Assembly: GCA_029844215.1 (NCBI GenBank)
Contig: CM056724.1
Location: 88,555,093-88,619,092 of the forward strand
Length of the DNA: 64,000 bases
Direction: 5' to 3'
Source of the DNA: Przewalskia tangutica
Taxonomy: Eukaryota > Streptophyta > Magnoliopsida > Solanales > Solanaceae
The notes below the pieces were generated by a model. That model made no database searches, was not told the origin of the DNA, and saw nothing but the letters and a program-made list of their open reading frames with translations. This document shows positions 10,308-21,677 of this stretch, piece by piece. The first letter of the stretch is position 1. Every line of letters begins with the position of its first letter. The position numbers and the translations under genes are program-made.

Positions 10308-13300
10308 TCAGGCTTTCACACCTTTGCCAAAAGGCTTTTTGGTATCCTTCTCAGCCTCATCTTCCTCATCCTCATCAGCTAGTTTAGTAAGCTCATCCTG
10401 GATCATGATCTTGATAGACGATTTTCTGGGCGTGAGATCTGTATCAAACTTCTTGGCTGCAGAAGAAAGAAATTGACATGCATTGGTAGGAAACAAGGTG
10501 AGTGTTCATTTGAAATCTGAATATCTTGCTACAATGACCTCATGGAGGAGGTACACCATATTTCTCAAAGCACAACTACCAGAAAATAATCAACGAGGCC
10601 TAGGATCTTTTTTATCTAGGTACACCCAAAGAATTGCCAAAAGAAGAGACGTAATAAGGAATACTTACCAAGTAGTTTCAGAATGTCAGTAAAGGTGGCC
10701 TGCAAGCACAAACAAACAGGATGTTAGCAATTCAGAAGTGCAATTTTTGAGAATGTAAATCACCTCTCCGGAAATGTGATCACTCAAACATGCAATGGCC
10801 TAAAGCGTCATGGCAAAAATGAATACAGAGAATAATATCATACAAGTAAACTGCATGATGAGATGCCTTGAAGAGAAAAACAAAATGGCAAAAATTGCAC
10901 TATAACATCAATGCTCACCGTGTTGAAGTCGACTTCTTTTAGAATTTCACAAATTGCATTTCTGAGTTCATCATCACTTGGTCTCAATTTATCTTCTTTG
11001 CTCTTGTCCTTTCCCTTTACAGTCTTTTTCCCTGCACAAACAGAAAAGCTCGTTGAAAAATACCCTTGATAATCATCATGACAAAATCAACCATACTTGA
11101 ACACTTATTAATGCATATATGTGTGATTCTCACCAGTATTTTCTTTGGGAGTAGACTTCTTTGGCGTTGAAGATTTTTCTTTAACTACTTCAGTTTTTTT
11201 CTTCTTTGAAGATGCTTTTGGAGTTGCATCATTGCTAGCATTCTGCTTTGAGCTCTTTGGTGATTTTGAAGGGGCCTTTTTGGGAGCAGGACTTGGTAGT
11301 TTAGAAACTGCAGGTTTCTTGGTCTTAGCTTTCACAGCAGGCTCCTTCTTTGTTGAAGATTTAGTTGAACTTTGCTTATGCTTTTTCTTGTCCTCCTCAG
11401 GCTCATCTTCAGATTCACTCTCCTCACTTTCAGCTTGATCTGACTTCTCATCATCAGATTTCTCGGGAACACCATTAGCTTTTTCCTCTTCAGATTCCTC
11501 CTCATGAACATCTTCTTCTTGCTCAGACTCATCTTCTGACTCATGTACATTCTTCTTCTTCTCAGCCTTTTGAGATGGTGTTTCAGTATTTTTTCCACTC
11601 TGTAAAAATACATCATATGATGTGATTAAACCTCTGCGATCTTAGGATGTGGGTGCAGAAACTCAAGGTGAGAACATGTAAAGCTACAACCAAAAAAGTT
11701 TTGTGCAATGAAATTAAATACTATAATTCGTTATCAATTTTGTCATGAAATATACAGTCGCAAGCCCAAAGTCATATATTAGTTGGTATTTCACTACTAA
11801 AACTTCAATAAATGTTAAGATAGGAATACCTTAGCTGAACCTTTTGAGCTAACAGATGCCGACAAGGGGCTTTTTTTGCTCTCTCTTCTACGCTTCTTTC
11901 CTTTACTTGACTATTCATTTGACCAGAGATGTGTTAGCATACTATAAACAAACAGAATAAGTCACATATGCTTTTATCAGTATCAGAAGTCACCAACCTG
12001 TTCCTTCTCGGCAAGCAACTCAGAAGTCGTAGCATGAGGAGCTTCCAAAAAGTCCATCAACTTTACCACTACGTCTTCCTGATCCATAAAAAAGACCTAC
12101 TTAGTTTAAGACAGTTGAGAGGAAGATTGTATACAAGATACCTCACATAGTATGAAGTGACAAGTTGAGGATGAAAGCAATTATGTGAGTCAATTTTCAA
12201 AAGAAAAAATATCATGTACCTAGTTGGCCTTCACTTGTAAGATATTTTTTTTCTCTTTTTGATATGTAATCACTCGTGAGATAAATTCACGTGACTGATT
12301 AAAGAAGAACTGCTAAAGTGAAATAAAAAGGTCTAACATGTAGTTAAAGCATATGAACAAACCTTTCTTGATGTAGTTTTGGTAATAGGTATATCCAGTA
12401 CATCACAGAATTCCAACAGCTTCTCTTTTACATACTTGTCAAGCTTTTCTTTTACTTTCAACTTTTGCTTTTCCTGCAATATTACAATGATCTAACCTCA
12501 GGCGTTTCTAAAATCTTAATCATAAGAAAATGAATGAAATGCATTTTTTTGAGAAACAATGAATGAGATACATGTACAACCAGTATGAGCAAGCAAAGAG
12601 AAGGTTAATGCTCAAATATCCCCAGATCAACATACCAAGCGAAAAAAGGAAAGGGATAGTCATTTGCATCCTTCTTTTTTAATAGGTGGTATTTGTATAT
12701 ATAAAAGAAGACTCAGCACCAAAAGGTGTTGGTCAGTGCTGTAATTACAATCTCAGATTCATGAGAGCAAAAGTAGGGGAGACTATGAACAAAAACTTAT
12801 GAACAAACAAACTAAGACAAAAACTTATGAACAAACAAACTAAGTTGCCTATCAGATTTATCAAATCACCTATATCCCCCATAAAAGTTTGCTTTGGTCA
12901 AAAATAAAAAAAACTTAAGGCAGTTCTGAAACATGAGATGTCATATACCTCATTTTCATGCCACACAAAGCCAGAAAACCGTGAAATATTGCTCTTGATC
13001 TGAGCTGCCTGTGAAGGACAAGTACTATAAGCAACAACAACATACCCAGTGGAATCCCACAATGTGGGGTGACAAGAACTACAAGTAAATAGAATAAAAA
13101 AGTTGAAACTAGCAAAGCAATCAAAAGAGAATATCATTCTAGAAGATATGAGCTGCTGACTAGTTCCATAAGTGGAGATCAAGTAACATGCAGAATAGTC
13201 CTAATCAAGTTATCAGTAGAAGAATCATGCCAAATTCTTTGAACCGTCATAATTGCCCGACAAAAAGAAAGGGAACTCCACAAAACGGAGCAATCACCAA

Positions 13301-16300
13301 AACTTAGAATCCGATACAGAAAACACACACTGGTAAATAATGTTACAGATCTTTTTTAGAAAGAATATATCTTAGAGATTGAAGGGGAGTCTTGGAGTAA
13401 CTAGTAAAGTTATTGTCACGTGACCAGGAGATCATGGGTTCAAGCCGTGAAAACAACCTCTTGCTGAAATGTGAGGTAAGGTTGCGTACAATAGACCCTT
13501 GTGGTCCGGCCCTTCCTCGGACACCGCGCATAGCGGGAGTTTAGTGCACCGGGCTGCCCTTTTTTAATATATCTTAGAGATCATAAAGCTGTAACTGCTT
13601 GCCAGCAAAGGAAAAAGTACCTCATAGTATCATCAATTATGTGGCAAGACATGCCTCTTTAGAAACAAGAAAAAATTAATAAACATATCTTTTCTTAAAG
13701 AAATACAAACTTATTCGTGGACTAAGCTGCAAATGATCTCAAAATTATTTGCATCACTATACTTCTCACATTGTTTTTGAGTTGCGAAAGAAGAAAGTAG
13801 ACTAACGATGTGGCTAAAACAAAATCCAAAACGTTTAAAGTACCACAACATTGTTCTCACCCTAAAATGATGCAAGTAATGTCCTCGAGGCAAAAGGTGA
13901 AATGTTCATGATTTCTCCTCGGTGATTTCATATACCAATTCTATTTTCCTTTCAAGGGAGCGATAGGGGAAGAAGAAAGATGACTTTTTGCAAAACAATT
14001 AACATCAAGAAGAAACAAAACTTTTAGGCTATCACGCGATACAGGATGAATCAAAAAGAGTACACTTTGAACGTCCCCGTTAGGTAATTCTACTATCTGA
14101 AGGATATGGCCTCAACATGCCAAATTTCCAAACACATCAAAGGTTTTTTAAAAAAATCTTTTATTCCTTCAGCAAGTGAAATGTCACAAGACAGTTTCTT
14201 AAGACTGATAAAGATTGACAGATGTTGGTTGCTAAATACATTTTGAGACTATCTGATCCTATGGAACCTTCAGGACTCGAGCCTTTTTCCCGACTGCAAC
14301 TACCTATCATCAGCACTGGTCTGAATTTATTGGAACTACGAATAAGATATTGTATGAATTATCCAAACTCTCAAATCGAAGTAAGAAAACTCCATTACTC
14401 CTCTAGGACACAAAAAAACATAGGATGAACTTAACATTTTTTTTAATGATTGCAAAAACAAAGCTACAATAACACATATCAGTGTCTAACAACGTTCAGT
14501 AGTAGCATATGGAACTTGAAAAAGTTAACTTGGAAAGTTTCAAAGATATGATGGGTACAGGAGCTCATTAGTTACATAATTTGACCATTAAAAATTCAAA
14601 TATGCACATTAAAACTTATAGCTATCCAAGGCAATCTTTAATGTGCTCCAAGAGAAAAGTTAAATAGCTCTGATAAAGAACTGTTTCATTGTCAAGAAGA
14701 AAATTCAGGGACGTAATTAGTTCTTCAATCTGAAGACCAAGGGCTAGATAAAAATACCATTCCGAGACAGACATCAAAAAAAGAAAAAAACGTAAGTCTG
14801 GATGTCACCTTTCCGCGCCGTCCATAGAGAATTGTGTGCAGCAGTTTGAATGTCTCTTCAGTCTTCTTTCTGGATAGTTTGTATGCAACTGAATTTAAAA
14901 ATAAAAAACAGAAAAGAATGAAAAAGGGTTTACGGTAATCAAGTAACTGGTAAAGTAGCTTCAATCCGTGGAAACAGCCTCTTGCAGAAATGCAAGGTAA
15001 GGCTGCGTACAATAGACCCTTGTGGTCCGGCCCTTCACCGGACCCCGCGCATAGCGGGAGCTTAGTGCAGCGGGCTGCCCTTTTCTTTTAAATAATCTCA
15101 GCTGGATCATTAGACAATTAAATGTGCCCAAAAAGAGGGAACAGAAACTGGCAAAATAGCAAAAACTACACTTTCATAAATGAGGAAAATAGGCTACTTA
15201 GCGAAGTATTGGATCAGAGACTTCTTTTTGATCGGCTATTGGGTCATTTGGTCACTAGAGACTTCCAAATAACCTAATCCTGGAAACACAAAGAGTGACA
15301 AGAAGAAAACAAGAGAAGGAAACTAACAAAACATAAATTGATCTCCTGACTCATTATACTTTTAAAATTATGTGTTCGGATGATCGGATCTAATATTTGT
15401 TGAAATATGTGTGGGTTCTCAAATAAAAACTTATTCTACGTGTCAAAAATACTGGGTTTGGATGAACCCAGTGCGGAACCACTGGATCCACCCTGGAAAA
15501 TGAGCTCAGATGCAAGTAATTGGTCCTAAACTCTATACCTATATTTTTGTAGGAACACAAGTAGTCATCGAACAGGTTCTAAAGTAACAGAGGCAAATAC
15601 TGTAACCAACAAATTCTGTATTCATTTGCAGAGTAACAGAAAAACATACAGACCAAACACATGGAAGTTGTAGTGAGACCTACAATCTCTTGGATTACAC
15701 ACAGAGCAGACCTAGCAAAGAATAAGGCACAATGGACGAAAAAGATCTAAATATTATACCAATGAATTGGGATTAAGTTTTAGCATGTTATTCATTTACA
15801 ATAGACCCAATAGTAGCTAGGACACTGGTCTAGTTAGATTTAAAGAATATCCAATGCAAAACCAATTTTATAGACCTTAACTTGTCTATGATGGGGGAGA
15901 GGTAATTAGGCAGGACATGGCGGTATTCAAGCTTACCGAAGACATGACCTTAGATAGAAGGTTATGAAGGACTCATATTAGGGTAGTAGGTAATCTCGAT
16001 TATCCTTTCATACTAGCGCAGTATTGCTCTATAGTTTCTTGTCCTTTGATTTCTGGTACTATCTATTATTATTTGCATTTTCATACTACTTTGAATTTTT
16101 TATCCTTATCTGACCTTTCTTTTATGCTTCTCCTGAGCCGGGGTCTTTTCGGAAACAACCTCTTTACCTCCCAAGGTAGAGGTACGGTATGTATACCCGC
16201 TACCCTCCCCAGACCCACATTGTGGGATTCCACTGGGTATGTTGTTGTAACTTGTCTCTGATTGAGATATAGTTGTTTTTGTTTGTTGTTTGAAAATTAT

Positions 16301-17550
16301 AAGTTCCACCACAAAGGCATAATCTTTTTTTGTGAGGTGGAGGAAGCAAAGGCTTATCATTTTTGTTACAATTTTGTTGGATGTCCTCAAAGGGTCACGG
16401 TGAACGCATAATTATGAAAGCAGCAGATATCATCAGAAATAATTCTCTCTGCAGCATTAGCACCGTGTTGAGTCGTCCATAGTGTTAATTTGCAACTATA
16501 TGAAATCCCATGAGGTCAGGGACTCAACTGAAGTTTATAATACAGGTGTCATTCTAGAATTAAGAGACAATTAAAATTCAGGGAATTAGTAAGTAGAATA
16601 CCATTTGGGATATCTTTTAGTGCAGTTCCACGGCCCTGCAGAGTACATAAAACACATTCATCAAGCAACATTAAACGTACAGTGTGGGCCTAAAATCTGG
16701 AAAAGCAAAAGGGGAAGAGGCAACAAATATCAGTAGTTGTGTAGCAGACCTTTTCAATACGGAATTCCTTGTTGGCATCTCTGTCAACAGATGCAACAAG
16801 CCTTTCAACAGATTTGCGTTCACGTACTGGACGGTCAATTGTTGACGGTGCAGCAGTTTTTGGCTCCTTCTCCTTCTCCTTCTTTGGACGGTCACTTGCT
16901 GAGGGTGCAGGAGTTTTTGGCTCCTTTTCCTTCTTCTGTTCAACTTCCCGTTTCCTTTTCTTGTTTTTCACCCCCTTAGATTTAACACTCTTCTTAGACC
17001 CATCTCCATCTTTATGTTTTTGTTTGCTTTCTTTATCCTCTTTCTCTCCATCTGCCTCCTGTTTAACCTCCTCGTCATCCTTATTATCTGGCTCTTCAGC
17101 AATTTCTTCTTCTTCCTCAGCCTTATTATCTGGCGCTTCAGCCATCTCTTCTTCCATTGCCTCACTCTTGGTTTCCGGCTTCTCTTCCTCCGCTTTAATT
17201 TCCTGATCAGGTTTCATTTCTTTAGCTTCATTGCTTTCTTTCACCTCTTTTCCTTTTTCTTTGTTTCCTTTTGCCTCTTCTTCTTCTTTGTTTTCTTTGA
17301 CGTCTTCTTCTTCTTTGTTTTCTCTCACCTCTTCTTCCCCATTGGCTTCTTTTACCTCTTCTACATCTATATCCATCTTTTCCGACTTTTCGGCATTATC
17401 AGTCTGTTTGCTCTCTTCTTCTTGCGCTTCCTTTATTCCATCCTTTTCCGCGTGCGTATCCTTGGTAATAGTTTCACTCTTATCTTCCACTGCCACATTT
17501 CCATTAGCAGGTGCCTCCGCCAACTCAGAAACCGTCTCCCCTTCTCCCAT
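10308..17550 (-). CDS. DEK: DEK domain-containing chromatin-associated protein (11 exons)
   Basis: Coding exons in gene order are 17550-16750, 16635-16602, 14888-14809, 13008-12949, 12473-12363, 12078-11998, 11910-11830, 11599-11134, 11031-10919, 10699-10669 and 10456-10308. Every junction has GT..AG and keeps frame, giving 2007 nt (668 residues). DEK proteins bind DNA and histones and shape chromatin in the nucleus. Residues 1-267 are Glu/Lys-rich with low-complexity repeats (ENKEEE types) and end in RPVRERKSVERLV and EFRIEK. The conserved DEK core (ALKDIPNVAYKLSRKKTEET, ILYGRRGK, ISRFSGFVWHENE, KLLEFCDVLDIPITK, VVKLMDFLEAPH) fills about 268-389 and includes a SAP-like segment. A Lys/Ser/acidic linker follows, then a DEK C-terminal domain at about 589-648 (PSDDELRNAICEILKEVDFN, IMIQDELTKLADE). 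It converges on NF-YB. Large introns 2 (1.7 kb) and 3 (1.8 kb) carry SINEs. The splice model is from sequence only, but the family match across all exons is strong. Confidence 0.9.
13028..13070 (-). mobile_element. TS SINE 3'-end fragment in a DEK intron
   Basis: The reverse complement reads CCCCACATTGTGGGATTCCA, CTGGGTATGTTG and a short TTG tail. It lies 20 bp from the acceptor side of DEK exon 4 (13008), in sense with the DEK transcript. Confidence 0.65.
13387..13566 (+). mobile_element. SolS-like SINE in DEK intron 3
   Basis: The segment has a tRNA-like head (CTTGGAGTAACTAGTAAAGT as A-box, ATGGGTTCAAGCC as B-box) and the body GGTAAGGTTGCGTACAATAG, ACCCTTGTGGTCCGGCCCTT and CGCGCATAGCGGGAG. 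It ends GGGCTGCCCTTTTT. This arrangement is widespread in Solanaceae. It is antisense to DEK. Confidence 0.8.
14936..15087 (+). mobile_element. SolS-like SINE in DEK intron 2
   Basis: This is the same family as the copy at 13387, with a shortened head (AAGTAACTGGTAAAGTAGC), then GGTAAGGCTGCGTACAATAG, ACCCTTGTGGTCCGGCCCTT and a GGGCTGCCCTTTTC end. It starts about 48 bp from the acceptor of DEK exon 3 and is antisense to the gene. Confidence 0.8.
16136..16248 (+). mobile_element. TS SINE body in DEK intron 2
   Basis: The order is GAGCCGGGGTCTTTTCGG, CTCCCAAGGTAGAGGTACGG, CTACCCTCCCCAGACCCACA, TGTGGGATTCCACTGGGTATG and TTGTTG. This is the best preserved TS SINE body in the window. It is antisense to DEK. 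Confidence 0.8.
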
Positions 17551-18060
17551 AACTAAAATTCAACTATAATCGGCGAAAAGAAAAAAGCTTTAGCAAGTAG
17601 CAGAAATGTAACTGCATACAGATATGCCAAGCAACATAACACGTCACACATATAAGCAAAGCTTTTATAGTAATTTGCAATATTTTTTGTCATATACTCG
17701 TCGCAACAATTTAGCAGTAAACAACACAAACTAGATTTTCTAGAATTCTGCAAATTATATCTTCAAAGTATTTCTAGATTCAATTTTTCGCTAAATCTAT
17801 GAAACCCTAAGCTGCAACAAAAACAACACGTTTTAACACAAATACATAACAATTAATGCAAAATTAAGAAACACGGACATTTACAAGCAAAATTTAGCGG
17901 TAAAGCTCAAGCTCACCGAGTTATTACACTCTCATAAGACGAAATTAAGCAACACTTACATAGATTTACGACAAAATTTAGCGATTTCGAAGGTCAAGCT
18001 CACCGACTTTATTACACTCAGTTTCACACACACCCTTTGTCCGTTGCGGACTTCAAATTC
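17551..18060 (-). promoter_or_regulatory. DEK 5' UTR and promoter-proximal region
   Basis: Upstream of the DEK start codon there are two near-identical segments, TCAAGCTCACCGAGTTATTAC at about 17918-17935 and TCAAGCTCACCGACTTTATTAC at about 17994-18015. Each reads as a possible splice donor (CGGTGAGCTTGA) on the minus strand, so a 5'-UTR intron is likely. Its acceptor could lie anywhere in the T-rich stretch near 17560-17600. The transcription start is probably near 18010-18060. Confidence 0.4.
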
Positions 18061-19166
18061 CGGATTTAAATGCAGTTAAATGCCATGTCGGATTGAACGG
18101 TGTATGATTGGTTTGCATATGGCATCTGGATATTGACGGTGGAGATTGGATTATTCGTTTTGGACCTGTAAAAGTCTTTTTTACGCTACATTGCTTTAAT
18201 TATCGTTGACTACCAAACTGTATCTTCAAAAAAAATTCACTTTTTGGTTCTTTTTCCCGCTACACTTTCCCTCCAAAAATATTTTGTTGATATTTGAAGT
18301 AATACTTAGATGACAATTGACACTTGACAGTCACTAGATCCAAAAGATGGAGGTGTAACTTTCAACGAGTAACGCACATGATAATGAACACTCAAGGGTG
18401 TTTCGTATGAGGGTGGCATGTAATTGAATTATTAGTCTTATTAAATTAAATTTAATCACATGTTTAGTTGATGAGATAATTTCTTTAATATTTCACTTAA
18501 TCTCAAATAACCTATTACTAAGAGTCTCATATCGAATATGGGATAAGTAATTGATCTCATTATATGGCTTGAGCAATCTTCATCATCCAAGCGGGGCAAC
18601 AATGTGATAGACCAATCATGGTGCACAACCTTGATAATGGATATGTGGCTAATACATGTGGGACTTTTAACACTTATCCCTCCTATCGAATGACCCCTAA
18701 GTTTTCAAATAATTGAAACACTAAGGAGTGGTACGGGTGGAGCTAGATCATTATTTTGTGTTCTATATTTGTATCGAGTTCGCACTAAATTTAGATTTGC
18801 GTCAAAAAAATTACATTAACGGTAAAAACGCTTATCAACCGGGGTGATTCTGTAGCCAACAGGGCCATGAACCCGAAAAAACTGTTCGAACGAAATCAAT
18901 AGTTTATGCTTAGATTTGATGGCTGCTTAAGAAATTATTTATGATTAAATTCTTCACAATATATTAATGAATAGTTTATTGATGTGGACATGAATGTTCT
19001 TATTTGGACAGTTTGTACTGTATTTATGTTCTACGTGCTTTGAAGTACATAGGAACATTTTATATTGATTAAAAATATAATAGAAAGGATTTTGGAAGTA
19101 TCCTGGTAGTTAGCTAACATCATGAATGTGATATGAAGACTCATGATAAACAGGACATAATAACTC
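18061..19166. other. Spacer between DEK and the copia insertion
   Basis: No coding exon is recognised. The segment near 18397 (GGGTGTTTCGTATGAGGG) resembles the end of a hAT-type MITE but no matching end was found. Copia element 1 begins at 19172. Confidence 0.4.
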
Positions 19167-19171
19167 ATATT

Positions 19172-19960
19172 TGTTGGAATATAATAATCTGTATTCGGTT
19201 AAGTTTCAACACAATTTGTTAGTCACTAGTAAAACAGATTACACGGTATAAACATTACTTAACAGTAAATTGATTATGAAACAGTAAACGAAAAAAGAAT
19301 CTGTTTTGGAAAATAATTTCAGAATGTAATCGAGCCCACTTAGTTCAAAGTGTGTCCTTAAGAAAATTATTCCCCTCACAGTACTCGACGTTAATAGAAT
19401 ATCGTCTCCCAGGATAGAACGATTATCTTACCAGAATAGTAGTACTCCAAATTCCGGTAGCAGCGAACCACTCAACAGTAGTATATCACACAGACTTAAG
19501 AAGAATGAATTTTTCGAAATGTAGAGAAATTCAGATTGAAAATCAGTTAATGAATTCTTGGAACAAATCAAGAATTTATAGGTTTTGGAGGTACTGATTC
19601 TGAATGTTTGCAACCATTCAGAATAGTCACCAAAATTTTGGAGGGAAATTTGAAAAGAAAAAGGACTTAAACTCGGTCGCAGGTCTTGGGTCGATTTTAA
19701 TTAAATAATTAATTAAAGAAAAGTTTGTCCAAAAAGATTATCAATCAATCTTTTTCCAAATCCAAAGCCAAAGCCGGAAGTCGAGCGACGACGGCGCAGT
19801 GAAGTCCTTGTCATCTCAACCCTTTTAGCAACTAGAGAAGGTGTAATGTAATATATACACCTCTTTTTCCTTCTCTTTTTTCGATGTGGGACAAAAGAGT
19901 CTTTTACTCCCTTTAATTTCCATCCCATCATTTCTCATTCACCAATATCAAAACTCAACA
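19172..19960 (-). repeat. Copia 1 LTR (3' LTR of the element)
   Basis: 789 bp, TGTTG...CAACA. Compared with the other LTR it has about 60 extra bases at 19671-19729, between GGACTT and TGTCCAAAAAG. Just inside it, at 19961-19975, ATCCCCACATG is the reverse of a purine-rich polypurine tract. Confidence 0.9.
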
Positions 19961-20487
19961 ATCCCCACATGAATGGGGAATGACTATAAGATAAAAGAAT
20001 GTACGGACGAGTGTGATATCTGGCGAGAATCGATCGTGATCCGATAAGTAGGTTTCCCTTTGAACTTTCCATAGTGAACTTATATCGGATATACTCGATC
20101 AATTGATAGATTTGATATCTTTGAACCGTCAAACTTTGTTGTATACCTAGACAACATAAGACACACAATCAACCCTCAACCGTTTATGGTTCTCACGGTT
20201 GTGTTCGTTTCAGCCTGAACACCGCCCGGTCTCATGAGTGCATAGAGAATGGGCATTTACTGTCATTCCCCTTTAAAGCGGCTTACACTTAACACTCACA
20301 TAGGTGATTTCTAAACATGTGGTCCTATAGCCACATTATCTGATCATACATTGTCATATTTAGATAACTATTAAAAATCCTTAATGTTTTATTAACTCAT
20401 TAACAATCCATAAAGTCTTATCCTTATTTATGAACATTGTCTTCATCCGAGAATGGGTTGAGTTATTTGACAATGTTGAACCGTCAG

Positions 20488-21672
20488 TCACAACTTTGTT
20501 TGATCTCCTTGAACCCAGCTCTTGGGATCTCCAGTCTGCTGGGTAGAGTTATCGTCATGATGACTTGTCCTTGGCCTTAACCTCATTCCCATTGATGATC
20601 TACTAACTCTATCTCTAGATAAGTCTTTTGTAAGCGGATCCGTCACGTTATCTCTTGACTTTACATAATCAATTGTGATAACGCCACTAGAGAGGAGTTG
20701 TCTAACGGTATTGTGTATCCGTCGTATGTGACGAGATTTTCCGTTATACATTACGCTCCCTGCCCTACCTATTGTTGCTTGACTGCCACAATGTATACAT
20801 ATAGGAGCCAAAGGTTTGGGCCAGAATGGAATATCTTCTAAGAAATTCCGGAGCCATTCAGTTTCTTTACCGGCCTTGTCTAAAACTATAAATTCAGATT
20901 CCATTGTAGAGCGGGCGATGCATGTCTGTTTTGATGATTTCCAAGACACTGCTCCTCTACCAACAGTGAAAACATATCCACTCGTGGATTTAACTTCAAA
21001 TGATCCGGTGATCCAATTTGCATCACTATATCCCTCAAGTACTGCGGGATATTTATTATAATGCAATGCATAGTTTTGGGTGTGTTGTAAATATCCCAAG
21101 ACTCGTTTCATTGTCATCCAATGAGTTTGATTGGGATTACTCGTGAATCGACTCAGCTTTCTTATAGCACATGATATATCTGGTCGTGTACAATTCATAA
21201 TATACATCAAATTTCCCAAAGCTCGTGCAAAGTCCAATTGTGAGTCACTTTCACCTTCATTCTTTTGAAGTGCAAAACTTACATCAATTGGAGTCTTTGC
21301 AACACTGAAATTTAAATACTTGAACTTGTCAAGTATTTTTTCAATATAATGTGACTGTGATAATGCTAGACCTTGTGGAGTTTTATGGATCCTAATTCCT
21401 AAGATCAAATCAGCAACCCCTAAGTCTTTCATGTCAAATTTGCTATGAGCATACGCTCTGAGCATTTACATCGGCAATATCTTTACTCATTATCAACATG
21501 TCATCAACATACAAACAAACAATGACTTCATGATTTGGAGTATTTTTAATGTAAACACATTTGTCACACTCATTAATCTTAAATCCATTTGTCAACATTG
21601 TTTGGTCAAATTTCGCATGTCATTGTTTGAGTGCTTGTTTAAGTCCATAAAGTGACTTAACAAGTTTACACA
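20488..21672 (-). pseudogene. Copia 1 pol: end of reverse transcriptase and RNase H
   Basis: Read leftward from 21672 the frame gives VCKLVKSLYGLKQALKQ, a stop, then LYVDDMLIMSKDIAD with the catalytic YVDD of copia reverse transcriptase. An open 325-codon stretch (21465-20488) follows, with YSDANW and STMESEF of the RNase H domain and DPLTK near the end. The frame joins that at 30208-30815 across element A: GKERKVCK is rebuilt exactly when the CTTTC duplication is counted once. Stops make it non-functional. Confidence 0.9.
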
Positions 21673-21677
21673 CTTTC

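Noticed and set aside
16690..17550. A 286-residue Glu/Lys-rich open frame as a complete gene
   Set aside because: The last 20 codons read into an intron; a GT donor after residue 267 and matching DEK exons downstream show it is exon 1.
17014..17569. Long Phe/Ser-rich open frames on the plus strand
   Set aside because: They are mirror readings of the Glu/Lys-rich DEK exon on the other strand.
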